NCBI GenBank assembly: GCA_015680685.1
Contig: MNCI01009519.1
Span: 1,339,208-1,403,207, forward strand
Reading direction: 5' to 3'
Length of the DNA: 64,000 nucleotides
Origin: Gnetum montanum
Taxonomy: Eukaryota; Streptophyta; Gnetopsida; Gnetales; Gnetaceae
The notes beneath the pieces were generated by a model. The model saw nothing but the letters and a program-made list of their open reading frames with translations. It ran no database searches and was not told the DNA's origin. Below are positions 44,409-55,755 of the stretch, piece after piece. Position 1 is the first letter of the stretch. Every line of letters starts with the position of its first letter. The position numbers and the translations under genes were made by a program.

Positions 44409-44463
44409 TCTTTGTTGATGCCTCTTGGGTAGATTCCTCTAGGCATCAACAAAGAGGAGCCAA
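44409..44463 (+). promoter_or_regulatory. Polypurine tract with a 15-bp perfect hairpin
   Basis: The arms TCTTTGTTGATGCCT (44409-44423) and AGGCATCAACAAAGA (44441-44455) pair fully, with a 17-base loop. The right arm leads into AACAAAGAGGAGCCAA and then the LTR. Compared with copy C, a C-G pair has become T-A on both arms. Confidence 0.8.
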
Positions 44464-46237
44464 TGAAACACCACTAATTTTGACCTAACACTTTGAGACG
44501 AGAACAACTCTGAGCCTTTTGAGCTTTTGGGAGGAAAAAGTTTGACTAAGGCATGTAACTCATGCTCGGCTTGTCAAGCCAGCTTGCCCACGCTTAGCTT
44601 GTCAAGCTAGCTTACTCACATTTGGCTTGTCAAGCTAGCTTGCCCTCAGCATGAGTTACTCCAATGACTTCAAGATCAAGTCAAAATGGTCCAATCTAAG
44701 GGTGCAAGCCATCCTCAAGGGTCACTATTATCCACTTCAAGTTTCAGCATTCAGGAGCTCAGATTTTAGGCTAGATTGCACAATTTCTCCAGGTCACGCT
44801 GAGATCACACTAAGGTCACACTAGCAGCATGAGTACAGCATGAGCAACTTCAAGAGCCTCAAAACCAAGTTGGAATGGTCTAATTTCCAAGGTGCAAGTC
44901 ATCCTTAGGGTTCATTGTTGACAACTTCAAGTCCCAACCTCTAGAATGTTAGATTTTAGGTCCAAAATTGCAAATTTTTCTTGCTCATGCTGAGCTCACG
45001 CTGGCAACGTGAGTCCAGCGTGAGCTACCATAAGTGGCTTAAAACAAGGCACAAACAAGCTCAATTTTTGACTTAGACATCACTCTCAGGGTCAAACACA
45101 GTTAGGCAACAGGTGCACTCAAAGAACATGCTTCAAATATCAAAAACTAAGGGTGAAATGCATCATTTTCGTCTCACTCATGCTGAGGTCATGCTGATCT
45201 CACACTGGCAGCATGACTGCAGCGTGAGTGCTAATCACGCCTGATCATAAGCATGCCAAACATACTCTTAGGAAATTCCAAGACAAAATCAACTAATGCT
45301 AGGAGCTTTTGTGAGATAGAAATGCCTCCAACAGCTATAGAACCACTCAGATCAACACCCTACAGCAATCAATCCATGGATCGAGAAGTTTCAAGTGAGC
45401 CAGAGTCAATTTCTCTTGTTGTACATTATCATTTTCATTGTAAATTTTCATTATTTGTGATCTTGTCAAGCTCTTATGCTCCAAATTGTATCTACTTCTA
45501 TGGGCGTAAGCTAGCTTGCATAAGCCAAAACATGTTGTAAGATACAGTGCATCCGGTCAAGAACGTAGCCTGCCCACACATGCCCAATTGACATGTAGCT
45601 GCCCATCGAAAACTTGTCACATGATCCATTTTCCTCTTATTTCTCAGCCATTGATCCATCTATGAGTTCCATACCTGATCCTAGCCAAACCCTATAAATA
45701 CCCCATTCATTCACATAAATAGGGTTAGCAATTTTGAAGGTTGACGACTTAGGAAACACTAACTAGCAACTTTTGGATGCTTGGGCTTGCCTGACTCCTA
45801 GCATCCAAGCATCTGCAAGCATATCACCCCAGGGCTTAGCACTTGACTTGCCATCCACATGTGTAGCTATGCTTTGACCGGTGCACATTCATTTTAAGCA
45901 ATACAATACAGTTCATTTTTGTCTTCCATTATATTGTTTACTCTGTTTTAAATTTAGTTTATGCTTTGTTTATGATACCATTCTATATACGCTCCATTTG
46001 CATTTTTTGCATCACTGTTTCATTTCAGACATTAGTTACAATAACCCCAGTGCAAGCTATAGCTTACGTTTGGGGAAGTCCTTGGTTGATTTGCATGCAG
46101 ACCATCCAAGGCACTCTGCCTTCATTTTCTTTTCCAGCTTGCGCTCGCATGAAGATAGAGTCAACTGTACCTATCCGACGATCTTTTGATGTTCGTTTTT
46201 CCCTTCCAGCCTTATGTCGATGATTTTGGTCAATACA
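44464..46237 (+). repeat. Tat LTR with tandemly expanded U3
   Basis: 1774 bases, TGAAACACC to CAATACA. U3 holds three 29-30-bp repeats around GGCTTGTCAAGC (44555-44645). These are followed by about three 185-bp repeats (44647-45240) that share a CAAGTnnnAATGGTCnAAT core and CACGCTG/CAGCGTGAG clusters. TATAAAT lies at 45693-45699; the end block with GATAACC-like sequence (ATAACCCCAGTGC, 46037) matches copy C. Confidence 0.85.
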
Positions 46238-47031
46238 CTATGCTATGTAGCATAACATAGCGTAGAATCTAGCTTCATCTGCAACCCATGTTGAAGTTGC
46301 GAACGCTTGCTTGAAGCTTGATCATGCCAAAAACTGTAACTTTTTCTTTTGTGAAGGGAAACCTTTGAACTTTATGAACTTGCATTTGAGACACCTTTTG
46401 TTGTTCTTGTATCGTCATTACGCTATGCTACACTATGTAGCGTAGAACAGCATAGCAATTAGCATATCCTTCTTTTAACATAATCTGCCACTTTCTAGTA
46501 AGAAACTTTGCTAAAGGACTTGAAGTTGAACACGGCAACTAGTTTTGAAGGCCAGCGTGCTTGCCGAGTGCAATTTCCTAATTGGAGTTACTTGGTAAGC
46601 TAGACCTTTCTGATTTTCCTTTGCTACGTTGTGCTATGCTGCGTAGCATAGTATAGCATAGCACTTTGTCCTACAACAATTTACACTTGATTGCCTGAGC
46701 AATTATTTTCTGAAGCCTGCTACACTACATAGCATAGCGTAGCGTAGCAAATTTCTTCACTAGAAAACTTGTTAAACTGTTTTGTCCATCCTAAGCACCA
46801 TCGACAAATCTTAGCATGATTTCTGAGTAAATTGTTAGTCGGGTGAATTATCCACGTGGGCAGGCCAAGGGGTCCATGCTCTGGAGGTAGAAAACTTGCC
46901 AGACTAGACAATCTAAACTCAGAGCATCCTTTTCCTGCCAAGCAGCTATGAGGTCACACTTGTGGAAATCCTTGCCTCAGTTTCGAGACCCTAGTGAAGC
47001 AAAAGTGCCTCAAAATTTTAGGGTCTTTCAA
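46238..47031. repeat. Palindrome-punctuated non-coding DNA
   Basis: Four clusters of overlapping palindromes built on GCTATGCTACGTAGC-like sequence lie at 46238-46265, 46419-46465, 46621-46663 and 46719-46750. Examples are TATGCTA-TG-TAGCATA and CTATGCT-GCGT-AGCATAG. The sequences between the first three are faintly alike (TTGAAGTTG then AAC), suggesting an old tandem unit of about 190 bases. No ORF is convincing. Confidence 0.65.
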
Positions 47032-47380
47032 TAAGTAACATTAATTAATCTATTCTGGCTTCTGCAAGGTTTATCATAAAGTTCATCTTTATTGTTGTAC
47101 ACAAAGTATGCTCAAGTACACAATTCTTGAATAAAGATTCATTCACTTTATGACTCCTACTATGGGCACACAGAAATAATTCTAACTCTGGGAGGAAGAA
47201 AAGGCAAGAGTTTAGCTAAGAGACTAACTATCTAATTACAACGCCAAGTATGCCTACCTCTTATTTATAGGCAAAGAGGCAGGTCTCAATATTGGGTATC
47301 CGAAATCACATGGTAGGCTCCGATATCACAGACTCAATATCGTGGATGTGATATCATGGCCCCAATATCGCGGTTCATCA
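47032..47380 (-). repeat. Athila-type LTR fragment
   Basis: It aligns with 38740-39057 (AATAATTCTAACTCTGGGAG, GATATC cluster, end TTCATCA at 47380). The R-U5 end is cut off at about 47032. The usual polypurine tract does not follow on the right, so both sides have been rearranged. Confidence 0.75.
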
Positions 47381-48150
47381 CATATAACCCCAATTTGAAA
47401 TAGCAATTTTTTATCAAGATGGTCTCCTCTATTCATATTCCCCATGAATGCACAAGAATTTAATTTAGAAACTTCCTCAATCTTGAGAGGATTATAATTA
47501 CATCTCTGAAGACCTTGGTTTGATGTCACCTCCACCTCTATGATTTTTAAACCTTTACCCTTGGTTTTCTTGTAAAGCGAACCTTGTGATTACTTGTGTT
47601 TCCATTCTTCACACTTGAAGCATTGAATCTTGTATGAGCTACTACCTTGACCCTTACTTTCCTTACCTTAGTCCTTCTTGACTTTGCTCTTTTCATCCTC
47701 TTTATTTATTTTCTTATCATGGCTGGCATCTTTATCTTAGATTTGGACATGGATGCCTTCTCAAATTTTGATTCTTTGTTTTTCCTCTTTAAAGTTTATT
47801 TGTTTTTGTTTCTAAATCCACTTAATTTCTTTTCTATCTTTAGTGTCAAATCATAAGTCTCATCAATAGTTTGTGGCTCATAAAAATATAACTCCTATTA
47901 ATACATCATTTTGAAATCACCTAAAAAGATTAAGGCCTATTCATAATCCTCCTAGTTCACTTTAGCGTAATGGAATAGATCACAAAATTTGACGTAGAAT
48001 TCTTTGACATCCTTATCACCTTGCCTTAGGAATTTCAACTTTATGATAGTCTCTTACTTCTAATAAGACTATTTAAATTTTCTTCTTAACCTATATTTCA
48101 TTATATTTCAATCTCTAATGGATTGACCATTTTATCTTTAATGATTTAAA
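47381..48150 (-). pseudogene. gag: Gypsy gag remnant with zinc knuckle (chromovirus-like)
   Basis: On the minus strand FLRQGDKDVKEFYVKFCDLF (about 48030-47970) matches the gag motif of chromovirus-type gypsy elements. LIFLGDFKMMY and TIDETYDLTLKIEKKL follow, then a Lys-rich part. IQCFKCEEWKHK (about 47625) is the front of a CCHC knuckle whose last Cys is lost to a stop region. It is unrelated to the Athila gags nearby. Neither LTR nor pol of this element is present. Confidence 0.55.
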
Positions 48151-48154
48151 GAAG

Positions 48155-49422
48155 GAATTACCACTAGATGAGGTGGTGCAAAGGAAAATATTGCTGACTC
48201 AAAAATATGTTACTGAAATATTGGCTAAGGTGAATAAAATGTAAGACTTATTAGATGAAAAGTTCTAAACTACTCTAAAAATTATGAAGAAGAAGACAAA
48301 GCATGGAATTAGAGATGGAAACAAAAGGAGAAAAAAAGATATAGGTAGGAGTTACTATCAGCAAAAAGATAAGATTGGAATGATTGATGAAATTATAGGT
48401 TTAGAAACAAATGATGAAGAATATAATATTTTTCAATATGAACATCTCAAGGGATTTTTCCCTATAGTATTACATCTGCAAGAATCTAGGGTGTACGCAT
48501 TGAATCTAAAATTGGCAAAAAAGCAATTACCTTATCCACAAGGCACTTATAGGTAGCAGTTCCACCAAACTCAGTATTACCCAAGTGTAGCATCTCCTCA
48601 ACCTCAAGAGTAATATAAACAATGGCAAAACTCATAGTCATGGGAAATGTCATCACCATAGCAATAATATCCTCACTAGTAGTTGGACCCCTGTGGCCAT
48701 TATGTCCAACAACCTATATCTTTTCATAGCTCTGCAAACCATACTTCTTTTTAGAATCACTACTATCCTCTAGAATATCACAAAACCCCTACTTCATAAA
48801 TTGAATCTCCCTCCAATTATCCTTTTCTCTATTCATCAACTGATCCTGCATCTTCTAACACTACTCCTTTGCCACCTGCATCACCTATGCAAATGACAGT
48901 TCTATCATAGCCCCAACAATGAAATGTTACAAGGAAAGTAAGCTTACAACCTCATAATCATCCAAGTGGTGTTGAGCATAAGCCTCGAAAGAGGACTTTC
49001 TTCATATCAAATAGTTCATAAAAACCCTCACAAACATCTATGACTACTAACCCTACATCAACTACTTTCAAAATTACCATCAAGTCACCTTTAAATTAAA
49101 GGTTCTTATATGTTTAAACTATCATGTTGACCCACTCAGTCACAAATGAGATCAAGATAGGACATCTTTTTAGGAAACAATCTAGTTTTGAGATCTCCTA
49201 ATCTATTTGCAGATTGAAGAAAATGATCCATGAAAGGCTCTACTAGATTTAGGTTCTAGAATAAACTTAATTTTTCAAGAGATGTATAAGTGTGCCTCTA
49301 CTCAAGAAATATAACATTGGATTAAATCTTGTAGATCACTCCATCACTATTTCTTTAGGATTGGTGGAGGACATTATGACCACCATCTGTGGTTGGTTAT
49401 ATCTAGTAGATTTTATGGTGAT
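48155..49422 (+). pseudogene. gag: Athila-type gag C-terminal half and protease N-terminal half
   Basis: LPLDEVVQRKILLTQKYVTE matches SPLEEMVNRKTLPIQKLTLE of copy H. A 90-codon open stretch (48284-48556) is rich in Lys, Arg and acidic residues and ends KQLPYPQGTYR. A Gln/Pro/Tyr-rich tail follows. Protease begins with KALLDLGSRINLIFQEMYK (about 49225-49285, active-site Asp kept) and LVDHSITISLGLVEDIMTTI, and is interrupted at 49422 after FMVI. Confidence 0.8.
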
Positions 49423-50370
49423 TGATGAGTAGTGAGGTAGCCCTACATCCAACCATACGAATCACAAGTGTTCATGCATGTTCCAGTCAAATTCCATGGA
49501 TGAGACTAGTTGTCGCATCTATATCATTATGTCTTGATCGCAGTTCATTATCTTCCGACTTGGACTAGTGGTAGCTTTGTCATGTATGGTTTAGTCCAAA
49601 GTGAGGCATATGATAATTGATGTTGTTTTGGCCTTATGCTACTCCTAATGGTAATAAATAAATCAATTAATTAAGCTAATTAACAATGGAAAGTAAAGTC
49701 TAGACTAGCCTATGGATGATGAGTGTCTGTTTCTAGCTTGTTGTACATGTCCTGAACCCATGTATCCACTACTAGGATTACCAAGCACTATGCTACTAGG
49801 CAAACTAAGTAATAATGTTGCTGGGGTTATTGAGTGAATATGTGTTTACAATCGAAACAAGTTGTGCTTATTCAGCCAATTCATTAATATGCATAAAAAT
49901 GTAAATATTAAATAAGTGCATGAAAAGTAAATTGCATGGAAAGTAAATCTAATCTAAGTCAAAGGACTGCAATGAATAAGAATCAATCTCAATCTTATTG
50001 CCATTCATGGAATGTGTCTAGGTACATTTCCACTTGAATAAGACACTGTACAACTGACTCAAATTTACAATGTAGGCACTCACTAAGTATTCTCTAAGAC
50101 TACGAAATAAAACTACAAGAGTTTAGCTACTCTATTAGCTAATTTTATGCCCAAACTATGTGCCCAAGTGTTACATTTTTAAGCTGGCACACATCCCACA
50201 ATATGAGATATTTGACATTGCATCATGTTCCCTGATATTGGGTATCTGATATCAAAGCTAAAAAAATTAACTTTTTATTCAAACAAATGCGACAGCATAT
50301 GTTGAGGCATCTGCGTTGAGGCATCTACCTCAACACGGTTGTGTCAATGCAATCAATTGATGCTTCATCA
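49423..50370 (-). repeat. 3' LTR of element F
   Basis: 948 bases, plus ends TGATGAGTAG and GCTTCATCA. It has one copy of the GAGGCATCTGCGTTGAGGCA block next to the polypurine tract. The TATA position reads TTTTTAAG on the plus strand and is mutated. Confidence 0.85.
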
Positions 50371-52459
50371 TATCCTCATGACTAAGTAAAAAATCATCCT
50401 CAAGTTAACAAGATAGGGTCAAGCTTATTTACAAAAAATTAGAAATGATGGGATTATTGACTAACACTAATTGCTGACTGACTTTGAGTACATTACAAAA
50501 TTTTATTTGAGTGGATGCATACAAAATGATAAAGTAATAAAAATATTGGAAAAACATTGAAGATTAAAAAATTTATAGAGGTCTTCAAGAATCCACTGAA
50601 GATGATTCTTCTTGTTCCCACTAGTGATGACAGACTTTCAACATTGATTGTTATGTCAATGCTTCTTTAGTTATGCAAAACATTCTTGAAGAATGGACTA
50701 AAATTTCTTCTTATCGTTCCATGGATCTAACAAACATGCAAAGTTTGTGCTGTTATCTTGTATGTGCCATGATTTTTTCATGGGCATATCCTCCGTTGTC
50801 CCCCTCTTGGCTTTGTTTCCATTCCTAGTAAAAGACCTTCTTCCTTAGGCATTTCTTTTAGCATCAACTATAGTCACCAAAGGATCAACATTAGTATTGG
50901 TAAATTTTTCTTAATAATTAACCCTTTTTGAATCCCTTAGTTTTCATTTAAGAAAAAGGTGATTACAACATACTATTCCCAAGGTGATTAATTACTATTA
51001 GTTACCATGATGTTTGAAAATAAGATCTTAGAAAAATTTCAAATCAAACATCCCTAGCCTCCATGACTAATAAGCGTAACTCCAGAAGCACATAAGTTAT
51101 CAAACAATTGAAACCAAAGGTCTAATCTAGAAGATGATTAAGAAATATTAATGGACATGGAAATAGAAAAGTAGAAAAATTTAATGAAATAGCTGAGAAG
51201 TAGTCCCAAAAGCATGCATAAATTTAGAGAAACCATCACTGATGTTCTGAAAGAATTAAAGGTTAGTTCAAAGCCATGATCAAAAAAAATTATGCAAGTG
51301 GGTCCCTCCCAAAGCAGGCTCCTACCATAATGCTCTTGCACAACCACTTCTATAGATGTCCATGAGCACCTTAGAAGTTAAATATAGATTATTCCTTTGT
51401 TCCAAACAACACACAACTACCATGGCTAGGGTGTTACACTATACTATAGTAAATCAAAAGGCTCATAATCACATGTAGTAGTGAAGTGAGTAATGGGATA
51501 AGAAAGGATTGTAGAGATTGGGATGTAAGGTACTTGACCATGTCCATAATAGGTTCTTGTGAAAAATATGATTAAAATGATCAACATACCTATCTATCCA
51601 AGTTCATACTAAGTCCATACCATGAACAATGATCTCGCATTGATGTGTTCCTTCCTACCAACCACCATGAATCCACAACCACCTCAAAGAACAATCATCA
51701 CTCCAAAAAGAGAAGAAAAATAGAGGAAAGAAGGGCCTTAGTTAAAAAGACACCTTTAGGCATAGGTAACATGTCTTTCCAACTCCATAACCAATGCTTG
51801 TAGCCCATTATTGTGTTTAAGACATGTGCTTTGAATTCTCATTATTATTTTTTAATTTTTTTCCTTTTTTTGTTTTATTTTTTTTTTAATGAGAATCATA
51901 CCATGTAAATACATAGCTTCCTATTTATTGTTCAATGAAGAAGTGATGATACGTTCCTTGAGGAGTCATAAACCACATGAAAGAAGTCAAGAAGAAAATC
52001 CAACAAGTTCCCTTCAGGCCACACCCCTTTCCATTCCCATTTGGTTATTCCCTCTTTCTTCAAGGTGTAATGATCATTGATTAATTTTAGTTTTTATCAA
52101 AAGAAAAACCAAATTTTTTCCATGAAAAAGGCCTTTTATTCAAAGAATTGGAGGGATGGATGAGGTGGTCTCATTACTTTACACAATTACTTACCCAATC
52201 ATCTTGATAGCATAGCATAAAAACCCAACACATAGCATCAACTTCTACATCATGATTGACAATATTATTAATGGAAGCATAGAAAAAAATTTATAAAACA
52301 TAAAGAAGATGACTCCAAAAAAGAGAAAATTAGAAAGAAAAGAAACATATTAAGAAATGGAAAACATATTAAGAATCCAAAAATTTTGGAAAAAATAGCA
52401 AAATGATAAAAAATTTTAAAAAAAAAAAGTACAAAACACTTATTAGTTCTTGAACTAGG
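50371..52459 (-). other. 3' non-coding part of element F
   Basis: It starts with the polypurine tract (plus TATCCTCATGACTAAGT). It includes blocks shared with the other copies (AAGTGGGTCCCTCCCAAAGC near 51297, an ATCACTCC region near 51690, and an A-rich tract at about 52280-52440 after gag). No ORF2 coiled coil is recognised. Nothing else is seen. Confidence 0.5.
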
Positions 52460-54637
52460 ATGGAGCATCTCCCCCACAACTAATCTTATGGCTACACATT
52501 TGGGAGATGGATTGCACAATCCCTTAGTTATACACCATTGATTTCCCATCTATTGCCATTACTGATTTAATTAATCATGTGGTAGCACATCTAACATTAG
52601 TGATAGTTCTTTTTGGATCATTTAGAGATGTATCTTCATTTGGACATGAAGGTATTTCCATTTTGGAGGATCCAAATGTGTTTTCTTCTTCTTCTTGATT
52701 TTCTATTTTAATTCTTGAGTCTCCATGTTTAATATCCTTTTTTGGTGTATGATCAAAGTGTAAAATATATGCATCTAAGTCCTTTTTTTGGTCCATTTTC
52801 TTAAGTCTAGAACTAATAAGAGAATCAATTACCTTCATGCATCTTTGAAATAATTTTATATTCTCATTTTCAAGCCACTAGGTGTCTTCTAGTTTAGTGG
52901 CTACTACATAGATTGGTTTTTGCTCACACATTTGCTCTTGAACTTTGTTGTGGTCTATGTTAATATTTTAAATTTCTAGCCCACAACTATACCCTATACT
53001 ATTATTCATGATGCATGGATTATTCTATCTCTCCACAATGATAAGTTCATCATTTATGTCTTGTGTTGGAGTGGTAATGGTTGTTGGCTTTTTTGTATGA
53101 TTAGGAGACATTGTTCCAACAAGGAAGGTTGTTGCATCAAATTGGCCTTATGCTAGTTTTGATGAATTATCAGGTTCACAAGTGTTGTGCTTATGCATAG
53201 GAACTATCCTAAAGAAAGGACATTTTTGAGATTATGGTGGAGATCTACTAGCATTAGCATTTTTGTGTATGTTTGTAGCACAAGTGGCATTCTTTCATTA
53301 ATGTTGTGGTGTCAAAACTTCTTATGTTGTTGGTGGTGACATATGGTGGAGGAAAGTATGAGAATATTGAGGATATGATGAAGGATGAGAGGTGTGAGGT
53401 GGTGATCTCATGGAATATGTTTCTGGATGATGATATTCAAGAGAGTAGTAGTAGTAATTTGAGGTAAAAGAAGTAGACTAGTCAGGGAAATATGTTGTTG
53501 AAGATAATATTCATATGGATTTCGCTGATAATAAGGGTAGTGTTGGTTTGATGATGACCTCCCCAAGGGTATTTGTATCTGATGGGCTTTTAATTTGTAT
53601 GATTGACCTTGAGCATACATCCCAAGGGTCTCTCTTGTTTCATTACGAAGCCCATCTATGATGTGGAAAAGTTGCTCCTTTTAAGAGAAATCATGACCAA
53701 GACATCTATGTAATAGCAAATAGTATCTATCCAAGGCCACATCCAAGGGTTCATAATTTTCTTACTTCCACTCTTGGATTTTTTTTCTTAGGTTGGACAC
53801 TTTCACATATGTTTGATATTTTTCATTGAAATGTTTTAGCATTGTGAACTATTGGTGGATGGAACTTGGTTCCAACAATCTATACCAACTTTCAGCTTCA
53901 TCTATTAGTTTCCTATAGAAGAGCTTAAGCTTTTGCCACTTATTTTCAATAGTTTTGCAAGGCAATGCATCATAGAAGGATTGTAAGTGATGTTGTGGAT
54001 CAGAATTATAGCCTCCCCTAAATTTAGGAATGTTGGTCATGTCAAACCATTTGATATGGTTGTCCATTTGATGCCTTTGTGCTATTTTAACTACTTCCCT
54101 AATTTGTGTCAGGCCCCTATTAGTCAACAAGGGTTCATTTGTACCAAACACATCATGGTAATAATATATATTTCTATTTGTCTTATTGTGATGATCTTGT
54201 CTATGCTCATTTTAATGTCCTTGATTTTTTCTTTGGGTTTAATTTCTATCTTTATCTTGACCCCATAGTGGAGCTTTGTCTCTATACCTACATTCATCTT
54301 TGTCAAAACTAGATGTTGAAGAGGAAGAGGAAGATGAGAAATTGGTAGAATCATCATGCCTTCTATAGTTCTCTTCATGGTCCCTCGATTTATCTTTTCT
54401 AGGTTTTGAGGAGGTGCTTGGCCTTGAGGCCCTCTTTGTTCTAGGACTAACTCCATCTCCTCTAGGATTTTCTACACCAGCTAAACATAGTCTTTGAGTG
54501 TAGTAAGGGTCTAAATGAGCATAAGAAATCCCTGTTTGAGGCTGTTCACTCCAATTTTCTTTAGTATAGATCCTCTCATTTCTCCTATGAGTGCTTTCAT
54601 CATGTGATGCAATCTTGGTCCTAAGTGAAGAAGACAT
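52460..54637 (-). pseudogene. gag: gag of element F with a relic of the protease-RT spacer
   Basis: ATG at 54637 opens a 132-codon Arg/Ser/Asp-rich N-terminus (HDDSTNFSSSSSSSTSSFDK). The same frame continues through stops to capsid blocks: NIPKFRGGYNSDPQHHLQSF and KLIDEAESWYRLLEPSSIHQ (54151-53849), then LDRYYLLLHRCLGHDFS and RNETRETLGMYAQGQSYKLK. About six stops interrupt it. After a Pro/His-rich part it carries YVVATKLED and an acidic stretch (52838-52575, EEEENTFGSSKME). The order there resembles the region after the protease in copy H (YVATTR, then EGTQWLI). It ends SCGGDAPS before a stop, equivalent to FSYGG in copies B and G. Confidence 0.8.
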
Positions 54638-54750
54638 GATTTTACCTAATAATGTGTGTGACTTAAAATATTAATATTTTCTAAGAGATAGGTAATTAAT
54701 ATATTTATAGCAATTGTGTATAATATAGCTAATTTAGATAACTATCATCA

Positions 54751-54768
54751 TCCTTGGCAACGGCACCA
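54751..54768 (-). other. Primer-binding site of element F, tRNA-Asp type
   Basis: On the minus strand TGGTGCCGTTGCCAAGGA, 15 of 18 positions as in the Athila tRNA-Asp site. It starts one base after the LTR end. Confidence 0.85.
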
Positions 54769-54769
54769 A

Positions 54770-55750
54770 TGATGAGCAGCGAGGTACTCTTACATCCAAC
54801 CATACCAAATCATTATGTCTTGATCACAGTTCATTGTTTCCACTTGGACTAGTGGCAACTTTGTCATGTATGGTTTAGGCCAAAGTAATGCATATGATAA
54901 TTAATGTTATTTTGGCCTTATGCTACTCCTAATGGTAATAAAGAAATCAATTAATTAAGATAATTAACAATGGAAAATAAAGTCTAGACTAGCCAACAGG
55001 CAATGAGTGTCTATTCCCAATTTGTCATACACATCCTGAACCTACGTATCCACTATTAGAATTACCAAGTGCTATGCTACTGGGTGAACCAAGCAATAAC
55101 ACTATTGGGGTTATTAAAAAAATATGTGTTTATGCTCAAAATAGGTCATGCTCATTCCACCAATTCATTAATATTCATAAAAATGTAAATATTAACTAAG
55201 TACATAAAAAGTAAATTGCATGGAAAGTAAATCTAATCTAAGTTAAACTGCTGCTATGAATAAGAATCAATCTCAATCTTGTCATTCATGGAATGTGTCT
55301 AGGTACATTGCCACTCAAATAAGACACTATACAACCAACTCAAATCCACATTATGGGTACTCACTGACTATTTTTTAAGACTATGGAATAAAAGTGCAAG
55401 AGTTCAACTACTCTATTGATTAATTTTATACCAAATTATTTTTCCAAGTGTTATATTTATAGGCTGGCACACATCTTGTGATATTAGATATCCAACATCG
55501 CATCTTGGCCCCCAATAGTGGGTATCCGATATCAAGGCTCTAATATCATATATCGATATCAAAGCGAACAAAAATAACATTTTATTCAAATAGATGTGAT
55601 GGCATGTGTTGAGGCATCTGCGTTGACACATCTACCTCAACATAGCTGCATCAATGCAACGAAAAGATGCAATGGCATGCATTGAGGCATCTGCATTAAG
55701 GCATATACCTTGATATGGCTACATCAACACAGCCAACTCATGTTTCATCA
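54770..55750 (-). repeat. 5' LTR of element F
   Basis: 981 bases, plus ends TGATGAGCAGC and GTTTCATCA. It has two diverged tandem copies (about 70 bases each) of the GCATCTGC-containing block that the other LTR has once. TATA region TTATATTTATAGG at about 55449; GATATC elements at about 55485-55565. Confidence 0.85.
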
Positions 55751-55755
55751 ATGAT

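Larger units (their letters stand above)
39626..46237 (+). mobile_element. Tat-type Ty3/gypsy element (copy D), 5'-truncated
   Basis: It starts abruptly inside pol and has no gag, protease or 5' LTR. It runs through RT, RNase H, archaeal-type RNase H, integrase, 3' region and hairpin to a 1774-base LTR. The dual RNase H identifies the Tat/Ogre branch. The 3' region and LTR ends match copy C (12719-19997). No target duplication can be given. Confidence 0.85.
49423..55750 (-). mobile_element. Complete non-autonomous Athila-type (TR-GAG-like) element, copy F
   Basis: LTRs at 49423-50370 and 54770-55750, tRNA-Asp primer site 54751-54768, gag 52460-54637, a polypurine tract at about 50371-50386, and no RT or integrase. 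The flanks GTGAT (49418-49422) and ATGAT (55751-55755) are a target duplication with one change. It sits inside the protease of copy E in the opposite direction. It is the only Athila-type copy in the window with both ends and target sites defined. Confidence 0.9.
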
